Source: Flavobacteriales bacterium
GTDB lineage: Bacteria > Bacteroidota > Bacteroidia > Flavobacteriales_F > PHOS-HE28
Assembly: GCA_024103275.1 (NCBI GenBank)
Contig: JAGFIV010000027.1
Location: forward strand, 1 to 64,000
Direction: 5' to 3'
DNA length: 64,000 bases
Below, in pieces: positions 17,245 to 26,159 of this stretch. A model generated the notes under the pieces. The model had not been told where the DNA came from, did not search any database, and saw nothing but the letters and a program-made list of their open reading frames with translations. A program made the position numbers and the translations under genes. Within the stretch, counting starts at the first letter, position 1, and each line of letters starts with the position of its first letter.

Positions 17245-17955
17245 ATGTCCATGCAATTCACGCTCCGTTCCCTGGCCTTGGCCACGGCGCTTGCTGCGGT
17301 GGGGGCAGGGGCTTGGGCCCAAGGCGGCAACAAGGAGCTGCGGCACCTGGTGGAGATCAACACCACGGCCGGCCGCATGGTGGTGGAGCTGTACAACGAA
17401 ACCCCGCTGCACCGGGACAACTTCCTGAAACTGGCGCGCGAACACTACTACGACAGCACGCTCTTCCACCGGGTGATCAAGGGCTTCATGATCCAGGGGG
17501 GCGACCCCGACAGCAGGAAGGCCGACGACCGCTCCAAGCCCCTGGGCAACGGCGGGCCGGATTACACCATCCCCGCCGAATTCCGGCCCGGGCTGTTCCA
17601 CCGCAAGGGCGCCCTGGCCGCCGCCCGCGAGGGTGACGACATCAACCCGGAAAAGGCCAGCAGCGGCAGCCAGTTTTACATCGTGCAGGGCCGCAGCTGG
17701 CTGCCCTCGGACCTGGCGCGCCTGGAGGAAAAGAAGAACGCGGACCGGCCGGACAGCCTGGCCTGGCATTACACGGAAGAGCAGAAGGACACGTACTGGA
17801 AGGTGGGCGGCGCCCCGCACCTGGACGGCAACTACACCGTGTTCGGCCAGGTGCTGGAAGGCATGGACGTGCTGGACCTGATCGCCAACCAACCGACCGA
17901 CGGCAACGACCGGCCGCTGACTGACGTGCGCATGTGGGTGCGCGTGATCCAATGA
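17245..17955 (+). CDS. Exported cyclophilin-type peptidyl-prolyl isomerase
   Basis: The ATG at 17245 gives 236 aa with a signal peptide (LRSLALATALAAVGAGAWAQ). The catalytic core has HRVIKGFMIQGGDP, containing the FHRV and Q-G motifs of cyclophilins. It is followed by FYIVQG and the typical end VFGQVLEGMDVLDLIA. An inserted stretch around residues 160-200 is longer than in minimal cyclophilins. It should act on periplasmic or outer-membrane proteins. Its stop overlaps the pheS start (ATGA), so the two are co-transcribed although functionally unrelated. Confidence 0.92.
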   Translation: MSMQFTLRSLALATALAAVGAGAWAQGGNKELRHLVEINTTAGRMVVELYNETPLHRDNFLKLAREHYYDSTLFHRVIKGFMIQGGDPDSRKADDRSKPLGNGGPDYTIPAEFRPGLFHRKGALAAAREGDDINPEKASSGSQFYIVQGRSWLPSDLARLEEKKNADRPDSLAWHYTEEQKDTYWKVGGAPHLDGNYTVFGQVLEGMDVLDLIANQPTDGNDRPLTDVRMWVRVIQ

Positions 17956-18992
17956 ACCTGGGGGAGCGTATAGCGGCCGTGGAGGCCGAGATCGCGGCCA
18001 CGGTCGCCGCCGATGCCCGGGCCGTGGAAGGCTTCCGCGTGGGCATGTTGGGGCGCAACGGCAAGGTGACGCTCCTGTTGGACGAGCTCCGGCACGTACC
18101 CAAGGAGGAAAAGCGCGAGTGGGGCCAGCGGTTGAACCAACTGAAGCAGGCTGCCAGCGCGCGCCTGGAGGAGCTGAAGGGCGCACTGGCCAGCACGGCC
18201 ACGGCCCAGGGGCCCGAAGGCGATGCCACGCGCCCGGCGCTTACGGGACATGCCGGCAGCCTGCATCCCATCAGCATGGTGCGGCAGCGCATCACGGACG
18301 TGTTCGCCCGCATCGGCTACACGGTGAGCCAAGGGCCCGAGGTGGAGGACGACCGGCACAACTTCGGTGCGCTCAACTTCCCGGCCGACCATCCGGCGCG
18401 CGACATGCAGGACACCTTTTTCGTGGAAGGCGGAGGCGGTGAGCTAGCGCTGCGCACCCACACCAGCAGCGTGCAGGTGCGCGTGATGGAGAACAGCCAA
18501 CCGCCGATCCGCACCATTTCGCCGGGACGCGTGTACCGCAACGAGGCGATCAGCGCACGCGCCCACTGCATGTTCCACCAGGTGGAAGGGCTGTACGTGG
18601 ACCGCGGCGTGAGCTTCGCCGAGCTCAAGGGCACCTTGGAGCACTTTGTCCGCTCGATGTTCGGGCCGGACATGAAGATCCGCCTGCGGCCGAGCTACTT
18701 CCCCTTCACCGAGCCCAGCGCCGAGGTGGACATGAGCTGCACCATTTGCGCCGGCAAGGGATGCCCCGTGTGCAAGGGCAGCGGCTGGGTGGAGATCATG
18801 GGCTGCGGCATGGTGGACCCCGCCGTGCTCACCAATTGCGGCATCGATCCCGAGGTATACAGCGGCTTCGCCTTCGGCATGGGCGTGGAGCGCATCGCGC
18901 AGCTGCTCTACCGTGTGCCGGACCTGCGACTGTACTGGGAAAACGACGTGCGCTTCCTGGACCAGTTCACCGACGGGGCCTTCCGGGCCTGA
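17952..18992 (+). CDS. pheS: Phenylalanyl-tRNA synthetase alpha subunit
   Basis: This 346-aa protein charges tRNA-Phe together with PheT, which is not in the window. The N-terminal coiled-coil is followed by the class II core: motif 1-2 region HPISMVRQRI and SPGRVYRNEAISARAHCMFHQVEG, and motif 3 FGMGVERIAQL. A cysteine cluster CTICAGKGCPVCKGSGW near residue 263, seen in many but not all PheS proteins, suggests a zinc site. The ATG at 17952 overlaps the preceding stop. Confidence 0.96.
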   Translation: MNLGERIAAVEAEIAATVAADARAVEGFRVGMLGRNGKVTLLLDELRHVPKEEKREWGQRLNQLKQAASARLEELKGALASTATAQGPEGDATRPALTGHAGSLHPISMVRQRITDVFARIGYTVSQGPEVEDDRHNFGALNFPADHPARDMQDTFFVEGGGGELALRTHTSSVQVRVMENSQPPIRTISPGRVYRNEAISARAHCMFHQVEGLYVDRGVSFAELKGTLEHFVRSMFGPDMKIRLRPSYFPFTEPSAEVDMSCTICAGKGCPVCKGSGWVEIMGCGMVDPAVLTNCGIDPEVYSGFAFGMGVERIAQLLYRVPDLRLYWENDVRFLDQFTDGAFRA

Positions 18993-18998
18993 GCCGGC

Positions 18999-20249
18999 AT
19001 GGACGGGGCGTTGAATGCGGAGGTTTGCATCATCGGCGCGGGGCCGGGTGGCTGTGCCACCGCCCTGCAACTGGACAAGCACGGGGTGGGAACGATCTTG
19101 CTGGACAAGGCCGTGTTTCCTCGCGACAAGGTGTGCGGCGACGCCCTCAGCGGCAAGGTGGCACGCTCGCTGGAACGGCTTGATCCGGAATTGGCCATCG
19201 CCCTGCGCCGGCAGCCCGGCACGCAACCCAGCTGGGGCGTCACCTTCGTGGCACCCAACGGCAAGGCGCTGAGGGTGCCCTTCACCCGGGAGACGGGCGT
19301 GGGCGACGCGCCGGGCGCCATCCTGCCCCGCTTGGGCTTCGACCATTTCCTGCTGCAGGCCGTGAAGCAGGAAGGGTCGGCCACCGTGCTCGAGGGTACG
19401 CGGGCCAAGGGGTTCGAACGCACCGCCGAAGGCTGGCACGTCACGGCGCTGCACGACGGAAAGCCCTTGGCCGTCCGGTGTCGTTTGGTGATCGACGCTT
19501 CGGGGGCCAACTCCATTTTCGCCACGCAGGTGGCGGGCCTGCCCATGGAGCCGCGCCACCACTGCGCCGGGGTTCGCGCCTACTACAGCGGTGTCACGGG
19601 CCTGGACACGCAAGGCTTCATCGAGCTGATCTTCCTGAAGGAGCTGCTGCCCGGTTATCTGTGGATCTTCCCGCTGCCGGGCGGGCGTGCCAACGTGGGG
19701 CTGGGCCTGCGCAGCGACATGGTGCGCCGGCGCAAAAGCGACCTGAAGAAACTGCTTGTGCAATTGCTGGCCGAGCTTCCGCAACTGCGGGAACGCTTTG
19801 CCGATGCACGGGCCGAGGGTCCCATCCAAGGCATGGGCCTGCCCTTGGGCAGCAAGCGCTGGCCGCTCAGCGGCGACGGCTACCTGCTGGTGGGCGATGC
19901 CGCACACCTGATCGATCCCTTCACCGGCGAGGGCATCAGCCATGCCATGATCAGCGGCATGCACGCGGCGGACGTGGCCGCGCACGCCCTGCAAGCGAAC
20001 GACGGCCCCATCCCGGCAAGCGCCCTGAAGGACCACGATGCCCGGGTATGGAAACGGCTGGGTCAGGAACTGGCCATCAGCACGCGCCTGCAGCAGCTCA
20101 CCGCCTTCCCGTGGCTGTTCAACTTCGTGGTGAACAAGGCCACGCGCAACCCCGTGCTCGCCGACACCATCAGCAGCATGTTCAACGACCTGGACATGCG
20201 CGAGCAGCTGAAGAAGCCGGGGTTCTATGTGAAGCTGTTGTTCGGGTAG
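18999..20249 (+). CDS. Geranylgeranyl-reductase-family FAD oxidoreductase
   Basis: The 416-aa protein has the FAD-binding GAGPGGCATALQL near residue 13, the family motif DKVCGDALSGK, and the second FAD motif GYLLVGDAAHLIDPFTGEGI. This family reduces isoprenoid chains or acts as a related monooxygenase-type flavoprotein. In Bacteroidota the substrate (menaquinone chain, polyprenols or other) is uncertain. It starts 6 nt after pheS and is probably in the same transcript. It converges on the methyltransferase gene with only 5 nt between stops. Confidence 0.88.
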   Translation: MDGALNAEVCIIGAGPGGCATALQLDKHGVGTILLDKAVFPRDKVCGDALSGKVARSLERLDPELAIALRRQPGTQPSWGVTFVAPNGKALRVPFTRETGVGDAPGAILPRLGFDHFLLQAVKQEGSATVLEGTRAKGFERTAEGWHVTALHDGKPLAVRCRLVIDASGANSIFATQVAGLPMEPRHHCAGVRAYYSGVTGLDTQGFIELIFLKELLPGYLWIFPLPGGRANVGLGLRSDMVRRRKSDLKKLLVQLLAELPQLRERFADARAEGPIQGMGLPLGSKRWPLSGDGYLLVGDAAHLIDPFTGEGISHAMISGMHAADVAAHALQANDGPIPASALKDHDARVWKRLGQELAISTRLQQLTAFPWLFNFVVNKATRNPVLADTISSMFNDLDMREQLKKPGFYVKLLFG

Positions 20250-20254
20250 GGCAC

Positions 20255-20998
20255 CTATCCGGCTTTCCGCGCCACAGCCATCCAATTCCACGGCAAGGGC
20301 GGTCCCATTTCCGCCGGAGCCTCGGCCAGGGCGTATCCCCACGGGTATTCGATCTTCCTGATGTCCTTCACCTGCATACCGCGCCGGGCCATCACATCGG
20401 CCAGTTCCTCCTTGAGGAAATGCTTGGTGGGCGTGCCGTCCACCACCACCACGCCCATGTCCAGGCGGGTGGTGTCCCGCGCGGCCTTGCGTTGGGCCAC
20501 GGCAGGTTTCATGCCTTCGGCCTCATGGAGCTGCACCAGCCTGTGCGTGGCATAGAGGGCGGACTCCAGGGCGGGGGTCACCAGCAACAGGTGGCCACCA
20601 GGCTTAACGGCGGCGCAGATGTTGTCCAACATGGATTGGCGCCTGGCGCGCGATGCGGCAAGCAGCACATTGATGCACAGCACGAAATCCACCGGCTTGA
20701 ACGGCAGGCCCCGGCTGATGTCGGCGTGGAAGTACTCCACGTTGTCATAGCGGGCATGGGTGCGCTCGGCGCGTTTCAGGCAGCGCTTGGAGATGTCCGT
20801 GGCCCGCACACGGCCGAAGTGCTCGGCCAGCATGGGGATGGTGCGGCCGATGCCGCAACCCAGGTCGGCCGCGGTTTTCTTGTCGCCGCCATGGTGCTTT
20901 ACGGCCTGCAAGATCTTCTTGCCCCGGTCATGCCGCGGCACATCTAGGATGATCTCGTCGAATACATCGGCCACCTCGTCCCATTCCGTTTCATCCAT
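20255..20998 (-). CDS. SAM-dependent class I methyltransferase
   Basis: The 247-aa protein has motif I ADLGCGIGR near residue 42, motif II region VRATDIS, and motif post-II YFHADISRGLPF, all of the class I Rossmann methyltransferase fold. The rest is not diagnostic of a substrate. It is monocistronic, followed on its upstream side by a pyrimidine-rich repeat. Confidence 0.85.
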   Translation of the reverse strand: MDETEWDEVADVFDEIILDVPRHDRGKKILQAVKHHGGDKKTAADLGCGIGRTIPMLAEHFGRVRATDISKRCLKRAERTHARYDNVEYFHADISRGLPFKPVDFVLCINVLLAASRARRQSMLDNICAAVKPGGHLLLVTPALESALYATHRLVQLHEAEGMKPAVAQRKAARDTTRLDMGVVVVDGTPTKHFLKEELADVMARRGMQVKDIRKIEYPWGYALAEAPAEMGPPLPWNWMAVARKAG

Positions 20999-21086
20999 CT
21001 GCGGCGAAGGTCGCGTTAAATCCGCGGAGGCAAGGACTGCATCGATACCACTTGTGCCGGAGGATCCTGCTTAACCGCTTCCCCCT

Positions 21087-21132
21087 CCTTACCCTCCTTA
21101 CCTTCTTTACCCCTCCTTACCCTCCTGTACTC
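21087..21132. repeat. Degenerate nonamer repeats (CCTTACCCT-like)
   Basis: About five copies of a pyrimidine-rich 9-bp unit (CCTTACCCT, CCTTACCTT, a 10-bp variant, CCTTACCCT, CCTGTACTC) occupy the gap between the methyltransferase and pyk genes. Confidence 0.8.
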
Positions 21133-21149
21133 CCCGTCTCCCGCCCCCC

Positions 21150-22580
21150 TTACACCGCGCTCAGGCGGATCATGTTGGCCATGCCCTGCTCGGCTATGGG
21201 CATGCTGGCGATATTGGCCACCAGGTCGCCTTTGCCCACCAGGTTCTTGCTGCGCAGGATGTGCTTGATGTCGGCGATGGTGTGGTCGGTGCTCACGGTC
21301 TTGTCGTAATACTCGGCACGCACGCCCCACACCAGGTTGAGCATGGTGAGTATGCGGCGGTTGCTGGTGAAGGCGAAGATGTGCGCCTTGGGCCGCATGC
21401 TGCTGATCTTGAAGGCCGTGTACCCGCTGTGGGTCATGGTGACGATGGCCTTGATGTCGATGGCCGCGGCCATGCGCACGCTGGCCATGCAGATGGTGTC
21501 GGAAACCATGCGGTCGCTCTTGTCCAGCGGCGGCTCGGTCACGTTGTACATCTCCTCGCTGCTTTCCATTTCCACGAGGATGCGGTTCATGGCCTTGACC
21601 ACCTCTACAGGGTACTTGCCCACGCTGGTCTCGGCGCTGAGCATCACCGCGTCGGCATGGTCGAGCACGGCGTTTGCCACATCGTTCACCTCGGCGCGGG
21701 TGGGCGTGCTGTTCTGGATCATGCTCTCCATCATCTGGGTGGCCACGATCACCGGGCGGTTGTGCCGCAGGCATCGCTTGATGATGTCCTTCTGCAACAG
21801 GGGCACCTGTTCCATGGGCAGTTCCACGCCCAGGTCGCCGCGCGCCACCATCAGGGCATCGGCCTCGCGGATGATCTCGTCGATCTCCTGGATGGCCTCG
21901 GGCTTCTCGATCTTGGCCACCACGCGGGCCAGGCCGCCCTCGGCACGGATGCGGTGCTTAAGCTCGATGATGTCCCTGGCGCTGCGCACGAAGCTCAGCC
22001 CCACCCAGTCCACGCGCTGCGAGAGCGCAAACGAAAGGTCCTGCAGGTCCTTCGGCGTCAGGCAGGGCAGGCTCACCTTGGTATAGGGCAGGTTGATGCC
22101 CTTGTTGCTGCTGAGCAGGCCCCCGCTGAGCACGGTGGTGGCCACCCTCTGCCTGCCGTCCGTATGCTTCACCTCCAGGCGCAGCTTGCCGTCGTCCAGC
22201 AGCACGATCTCGCCCGCCTTCACATCCTGCGGGAACTGTGCATAGCTCGTGCTCACCAGCCCCGGCACACCCTTTACGGGCTCGGTGGTGATCACCAATT
22301 CGCCGCCCTCCTTGAGCTCGATGGGGCCGTTGGCCATTTCACCCACGCGCAGCTTGGGCCCTTGCAGGTCGGCCAGGATGGCGGTGTTGATGCCCAGTTC
22401 CTGGTTCAACGAGCGGATGGTGGCGATCACCTCCCGGTAGAAATCGTAGTTGCCGTGGCTGAAGTTCAGCCGGCACACGTCCACGCCATGGGTGAGCATC
22501 TCGCGCAACACCTCCCGCGAGGAACTGGCCGGTCCCAGGGTGGCCACGATCTTGGTCTTCGGATCCGATGCAGTGCTCAT
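21150..22580 (-). CDS. pyk: Pyruvate kinase
   Basis: Pyruvate kinase makes pyruvate and ATP from phosphoenolpyruvate and ADP in glycolysis. The 476-aa protein has the N-terminal TKIVATLGPAS, RLNFSHG, the metal-binding VARGDLGVELP, and the MMESM signature region, followed by SAETSVGKYPVE. It overlaps the preceding IPExxxVDY gene by 4 nt, an arrangement I know from other Bacteroidota. Confidence 0.97.
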   Translation of the reverse strand: MSTASDPKTKIVATLGPASSSREVLREMLTHGVDVCRLNFSHGNYDFYREVIATIRSLNQELGINTAILADLQGPKLRVGEMANGPIELKEGGELVITTEPVKGVPGLVSTSYAQFPQDVKAGEIVLLDDGKLRLEVKHTDGRQRVATTVLSGGLLSSNKGINLPYTKVSLPCLTPKDLQDLSFALSQRVDWVGLSFVRSARDIIELKHRIRAEGGLARVVAKIEKPEAIQEIDEIIREADALMVARGDLGVELPMEQVPLLQKDIIKRCLRHNRPVIVATQMMESMIQNSTPTRAEVNDVANAVLDHADAVMLSAETSVGKYPVEVVKAMNRILVEMESSEEMYNVTEPPLDKSDRMVSDTICMASVRMAAAIDIKAIVTMTHSGYTAFKISSMRPKAHIFAFTSNRRILTMLNLVWGVRAEYYDKTVSTDHTIADIKHILRSKNLVGKGDLVANIASMPIAEQGMANMIRLSAV

Positions 22581-22990
22581 TCCAATAATTTGTAGGCGCC
22601 TTTCAGCTGCCTGATGTCCAGCTCGAAGGCGGCCAGGATGAATTCGGTGCGCCGCAGCCCTTCCAGCGCCTGCCCGGGCCGCAGGGGCGCTTCCTCATCG
22701 ATCACCAGGAAATAGTCCGCTTGGTGCTGGTCGGCCAGCAGGACCCCCTCAGGAGCATGGTTGCCCACCAGGGTCACCGTTGTCCGCGTTTCCTCGTCAA
22801 TGCTGTCAAAGGCGGGAAACAGGGCCTTGCCTTGCGGGCCTTGGGCCTCGATGTCCGTACGTCGCCGTTCCAGGTTCAGGCCCAGGCTCTTGTTGATGGA
22901 CCAGCACAGGCGGTAGTCGTTCACATGGCTGCTGATGGCGATGACGTGCACGTCGGGCAGGACGGGGCTATCCAGTTTGATCTTGGCCAT
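22577..22990 (-). CDS. IPExxxVDY family protein
   Basis: The ATG at 22990 gives a 137-aa soluble protein (MAKIKLDSPVLP). Size, the alternating-strand pattern ending LLADQHQADYFLVIDE (a degenerate form of the name-giving motif), and its position between rnc and pyk are typical of this Bacteroidota family of unknown function. A perfect -7 box TACCTTTG ends 10 nt before the ATG, so this gene likely opens a transcript with pyk. Confidence 0.8.
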   Translation of the reverse strand: MAKIKLDSPVLPDVHVIAISSHVNDYRLCWSINKSLGLNLERRRTDIEAQGPQGKALFPAFDSIDEETRTTVTLVGNHAPEGVLLADQHQADYFLVIDEEAPLRPGQALEGLRRTEFILAAFELDIRQLKGAYKLLE

Positions 22991-23000
22991 GGTGGACACG

Positions 23001-23008
23001 CAAAGGTA
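23001..23008 (-). promoter_or_regulatory. -7 element for the IPExxxVDY-pyk transcript
   Basis: TACCTTTG on the minus strand ends 10 nt before the start at 22990. No -33 TTG at standard distance. Confidence 0.55.
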
Positions 23009-23024
23009 GGTGGCCGTGCCGCGC

Positions 23025-23876
23025 TCAGGCCCGGTCCCCTTCGGGTCTCGTGCCGTGCCGTTGTCCGCCCGTGGCACGCCGATCCTGCCGGTACCGCCTG
23101 CGCGGCCGGTTCGCGGCCTCCTGCGCATCAGCCAGGGGTTCGGCACGGGCGGCATCACCGGCCAGGCCCAGCTTGCGGGTGGCATCGCGCGCGGCTTCCT
23201 GCTCCGCCTTCTTCTTGCTGTGCCCCGCACCGGTCCCGCACGGGCGGCCATCCACCTTCACCTCGGCCACAAACCGGCGGTTGCGGCCTCCCTGGCCGTT
23301 GTCCTCGTTGATGAGGAACTCCACCTTCCGGTGCTGTTTCTGGCCCCATTCCAGCAGGCGGCTCTTGCTGTCGCGGTCCTCCTGTTCCACGGCCCGCAAG
23401 TCGAAATGCGTGGTGACCAGCCGGATGACGGCGGCCTTGGTGCGGTCGAATCCCTTGTCCAGCAGCAGTGCGCCGAAGAGGGCCTCCATGGCGTTGCCCG
23501 GCACGGAGGTGTCCTGGTTGCCGCCGATGTTCACCTCCATGACGCGTTCGATCTCCACGTGCTTGGCCAGGATGCTGAGCTGGTGGCGGCTCACCAGCTT
23601 GCTGCGCATGCGGGTCAGGAAACCTTCGCCCCGGTCGGGATAGCGGTGGTAGAGGTATTCGCCCATCACGGCATCCAGCACGGCATCGCCCAGGAATTCC
23701 AACCGCTCGTTGTCGGCCAGGTCGGGGCGGTCGCCGTTCAGGGCGCTGCGGTGGCGCAGGGCCTGGCGGTAAAGGGGCAGGTTCCTCGGGTTGATGCCGA
23801 GGGTCTTGCGGCACCAGGCGCGGATGCGCCGCTCCTCGGGGGAGCCGGGCCTGTTGAACAAGGAACCGAACAGCAA
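23025..23876 (-). CDS. rnc: Ribonuclease III
   Basis: RNase III cleaves double-stranded RNA in rRNA and mRNA maturation. The 283-aa protein has the signature NERLEFLGDAVLD (56-68) and a second acidic cluster in GNAMEALFGALLLDKG. A C-terminal dsRNA-binding domain follows, ending near HSKKKAEQEAARDATRKLG. The last ~35 residues are Arg-rich and not conserved. No ATG is available: the best start is TTG at 23876, 4 nt after the fabF stop, giving the family-typical MLFGSLFN. Confidence 0.94.
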   Translation of the reverse strand: MLFGSLFNRPGSPEERRIRAWCRKTLGINPRNLPLYRQALRHRSALNGDRPDLADNERLEFLGDAVLDAVMGEYLYHRYPDRGEGFLTRMRSKLVSRHQLSILAKHVEIERVMEVNIGGNQDTSVPGNAMEALFGALLLDKGFDRTKAAVIRLVTTHFDLRAVEQEDRDSKSRLLEWGQKQHRKVEFLINEDNGQGGRNRRFVAEVKVDGRPCGTGAGHSKKKAEQEAARDATRKLGLAGDAARAEPLADAQEAANRPRRRYRQDRRATGGQRHGTRPEGDRA

Positions 23877-23880
23877 CGGC

Positions 23881-25134
23881 TTAACGGTACTTGCGGAAGA
23901 TCACCGATGTGTTGTGGCCGCCAAAGCCGAACGTGTTGCTCATGGCGGCATTGACCGTGCGCTGCTGTGCCTTGTTGAAGGTGAAGTTCAGCTTGGGGTC
24001 GATCTCGGGATCGTCCGTGAAATGGTTGATCGTGGGCGGCACCACGTCCTTGTATACCGCCATGATGCTGGCCAATGCCTCCACGGCTCCTGCGGCCCCG
24101 AGCAGGTGGCCGGTCATGCTCTTGGAGGAACTGATGTTCAGCCGGTAGGCCTGTTCGCCGAACAGCCGCTGGATGGCCTTCACCTCCTGGGGGTCGCCGA
24201 TGGGGGTGCTGGTCCCGTGGGTGTTGATGTAGTCGATCTCTTCCGGCTTCATGCCCGCGTCCTGCAGGGCATGCTTCATGCACAGGAAGGCCCCCAGGCC
24301 CTCGGGGTGCGGGGCGGTGATGTGGTAGGCATCGCTGCTCATGCCGCCGCCCACGAGCTCGCAATAGATCTTCGCGCCGCGTGCGCGGGCATGTTCCAGT
24401 TCCTCCAGCACGATGATGCCGCTGCCCTCGCCCAACACGAAGCCGTCGCGGTCCTTGTCGTAAGGGCGGCTGGCGGTCGCAGGGTCATCGTTGCGGGTGC
24501 TCATGGCGTGCATGGCGTTGAACCCGCCCACCCCGGCCTCATGGATGGAGGCCTCGGTACCGCCGGTCACCATCACGTCGGCCGTGCCCAGCCGGATGTA
24601 GTTGAAGGAATCGATCAGGGCGTTGTTGGCGCTGGCGCAGGCGCTTACGGTGACGTAGCTGGGGCCCCGCAAGCCATGGCGCATGCTGATCAGCCCCGAG
24701 GAGCTGTCGGCGATCATCTTGGGGATGAAGAACGGGTTGAAGCGCGGCGTTCCGTCGCCCTGCCCGAAGCCGATGCACTCCTCCTGGAAGGTGAGCAGCC
24801 CGCCGATGCCGGACCCCAAGATCACGCCCATACGCTCGCGTTCCGGGTCGGTCTGCGGCGACAGCGCGGCATCCTTCATGGCCTCTTCGGCGGCGGCCAC
24901 GGCATACTGGGAGACCGGGTCCATCTTCCGGGCCTCCTTGCGGTCCATGTACGCCGTGGGGTCAAAACCCTTCACCTCGCAGGCGAACTGGGTCTTGAAC
25001 TTCGACGGGTCGAAGTGTGTGATGCGCGCCGCACCGCTGATGCCGTTCACGAGCCCGTGCCAATACGATTCCAACGTATTGCCCAAGGGCGTGATGGCGC
25101 CCAGACCGGTGACGACCACTCGCCTGAGCTGCAT
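23881..25134 (-). CDS. fabF: 3-oxoacyl-ACP synthase II
   Basis: FabF elongates acyl-ACP with malonyl-ACP in fatty acid synthesis. The 417-aa protein has the Cys-His-His triad Cys166 (VSACASAN), His306 (NTHGTSTPIGD) and His343 (MTGHLLGAAG). It lies 9 nt after acpP and 4 nt before rnc, the common acpP-fabF-rnc operon. Confidence 0.97.
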   Translation of the reverse strand: MQLRRVVVTGLGAITPLGNTLESYWHGLVNGISGAARITHFDPSKFKTQFACEVKGFDPTAYMDRKEARKMDPVSQYAVAAAEEAMKDAALSPQTDPERERMGVILGSGIGGLLTFQEECIGFGQGDGTPRFNPFFIPKMIADSSSGLISMRHGLRGPSYVTVSACASANNALIDSFNYIRLGTADVMVTGGTEASIHEAGVGGFNAMHAMSTRNDDPATASRPYDKDRDGFVLGEGSGIIVLEELEHARARGAKIYCELVGGGMSSDAYHITAPHPEGLGAFLCMKHALQDAGMKPEEIDYINTHGTSTPIGDPQEVKAIQRLFGEQAYRLNISSSKSMTGHLLGAAGAVEALASIMAVYKDVVPPTINHFTDDPEIDPKLNFTFNKAQQRTVNAAMSNTFGFGGHNTSVIFRKYR

Positions 25135-25143
25135 CCTGCGGGG

Positions 25144-25380
25144 TTACTTCGCGTTCTTCTCCACGTAGTCCACGGCCTGGCCCACGGTTTGGATCTTCTC
25201 CGCCTGGTCGTCCGGGATGGCAATGTTGAACTCCTTCTCGAACTCCATGATGAGCTCGACGGTATCCAGGCTGTCGGCGCCAAGGTCGTTGGTGAAGCTC
25301 GCTTCCGGGGTAACCTCGCTTTGATCCACGCCGAGCTTATCCACGATGATAGCGATGACCCTTGACTTGATATCGGACAT
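25144..25380 (-). CDS. acpP: Acyl carrier protein
   Basis: The 78-aa acidic protein carries acyl chains on phosphopantetheine attached to Ser37 in GADSLD. The ATG at 25380 is set by family length; the frame is open further upstream but that part is not ACP. It is first in the acpP-fabF-rnc operon. Confidence 0.97.
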   Translation of the reverse strand: MSDIKSRVIAIIVDKLGVDQSEVTPEASFTNDLGADSLDTVELIMEFEKEFNIAIPDDQAEKIQTVGQAVDYVEKNAK

Positions 25381-25408
25381 ATCCGTTGGTTGTTGGTTGA
25401 ACAGGCTG

Positions 25409-25437
25409 CAAAGGAAAGATATTTTCGACATCCGCAA
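25409..25437 (-). promoter_or_regulatory. Promoter of acpP-fabF-rnc
   Basis: On the minus strand TTG (25435-25437), 18 nt, then TTCCTTTG (25409-25416), close to consensus. The leader to acpP is about 28 nt. Confidence 0.6.
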
Positions 25438-25539
25438 CCCTCCCCCCTTCCGAAAGTGCTCCACAGGGTGCCACCCCCTGGCCGCCAACCCCCAAAAGTG
25501 CAACTTCGCACCGCCGTACCCGACAGCGGCAGCCCGGCC

Positions 25540-26112
25540 ATGATCCGTATCGCCATCCTCGCCTCAGGCTCCGGCACCAACGCCCAGCGGCTGATGGAGC
25601 ATTTCGCGGGCTCCGGGGCGGCCACCGTGGCCCTGGTAGGTTGCGACCAGCCCCAGGCCCGCGTGGTGCAGCGCGCCTGGGACATGGGGGTGCCCGGCTA
25701 CCTCTTCAACGGACGGCAATTGCGGGAAGGCACCGTGCAGCTCGAATTGCAACGCGCCCGGATCGACCTGATCGTGCTTGCCGGGTTCATGCGGCTGATC
25801 CCCGCGGAAATGGTGCAGGCCTGGCCGGAGCGTATCATCAACATCCATCCCTCACTGCTGCCCAAGCATGGCGGCAAGGGCATGTACGGCCACCGTGTAC
25901 ACGAGGCCGTACTGGCGGCCGGGGATACGGAGAGCGGCATCACCATCCACCTGGTGAACGAGCGGTACGATGAGGGGCGCGTGCTCTTTCAGGCCCGGTG
26001 CCCGGTACTGCCCGGTGATGATGCCGATACGCTGGCCGGGCGCATCCACGCGCTGGAACACGCCCACTACCCGGAGGTGGTGGCGAAGTTCGCCGCGGGA
26101 CTGCATGGTTGA
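25540..26112 (+). CDS. purN: Phosphoribosylglycinamide formyltransferase
   Basis: PurN transfers a formyl group from 10-formyl-THF to GAR in purine synthesis. The 190-aa protein starts [14 protein letters not shown] (phosphate-binding loop) and contains the catalytic [17 protein letters not shown] region with Asn and His, plus the later VNERYDEG with Asp. Start is the ATG at 25540, divergent from acpP. CAACTTCG (25501-25508) upstream resembles a -7 box. Confidence 0.95.
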   Translation: MIRIAILASGSGTNAQRLMEHFAGSGAATVALVGCDQPQARVVQRAWDMGVPGYLFNGRQLREGTVQLELQRARIDLIVLAGFMRLIPAEMVQAWPERIINIHPSLLPKHGGKGMYGHRVHEAVLAAGDTESGITIHLVNERYDEGRVLFQARCPVLPGDDADTLAGRIHALEHAHYPEVVAKFAAGLHG

Positions 26113-26146
26113 ACGGTCCGCGGTGCGCCGTTCCAGGCATCCGTCC

Positions 26147-26154
26147 GAGCTTTG
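26147..26154 (+). promoter_or_regulatory. -7-like element directly before marC
   Basis: GAGCTTTG ends 5 nt before the ATG at 26160. It lacks a good -33 element, so the assignment is tentative. Confidence 0.35.
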
Positions 26155-26159
26155 CACCC

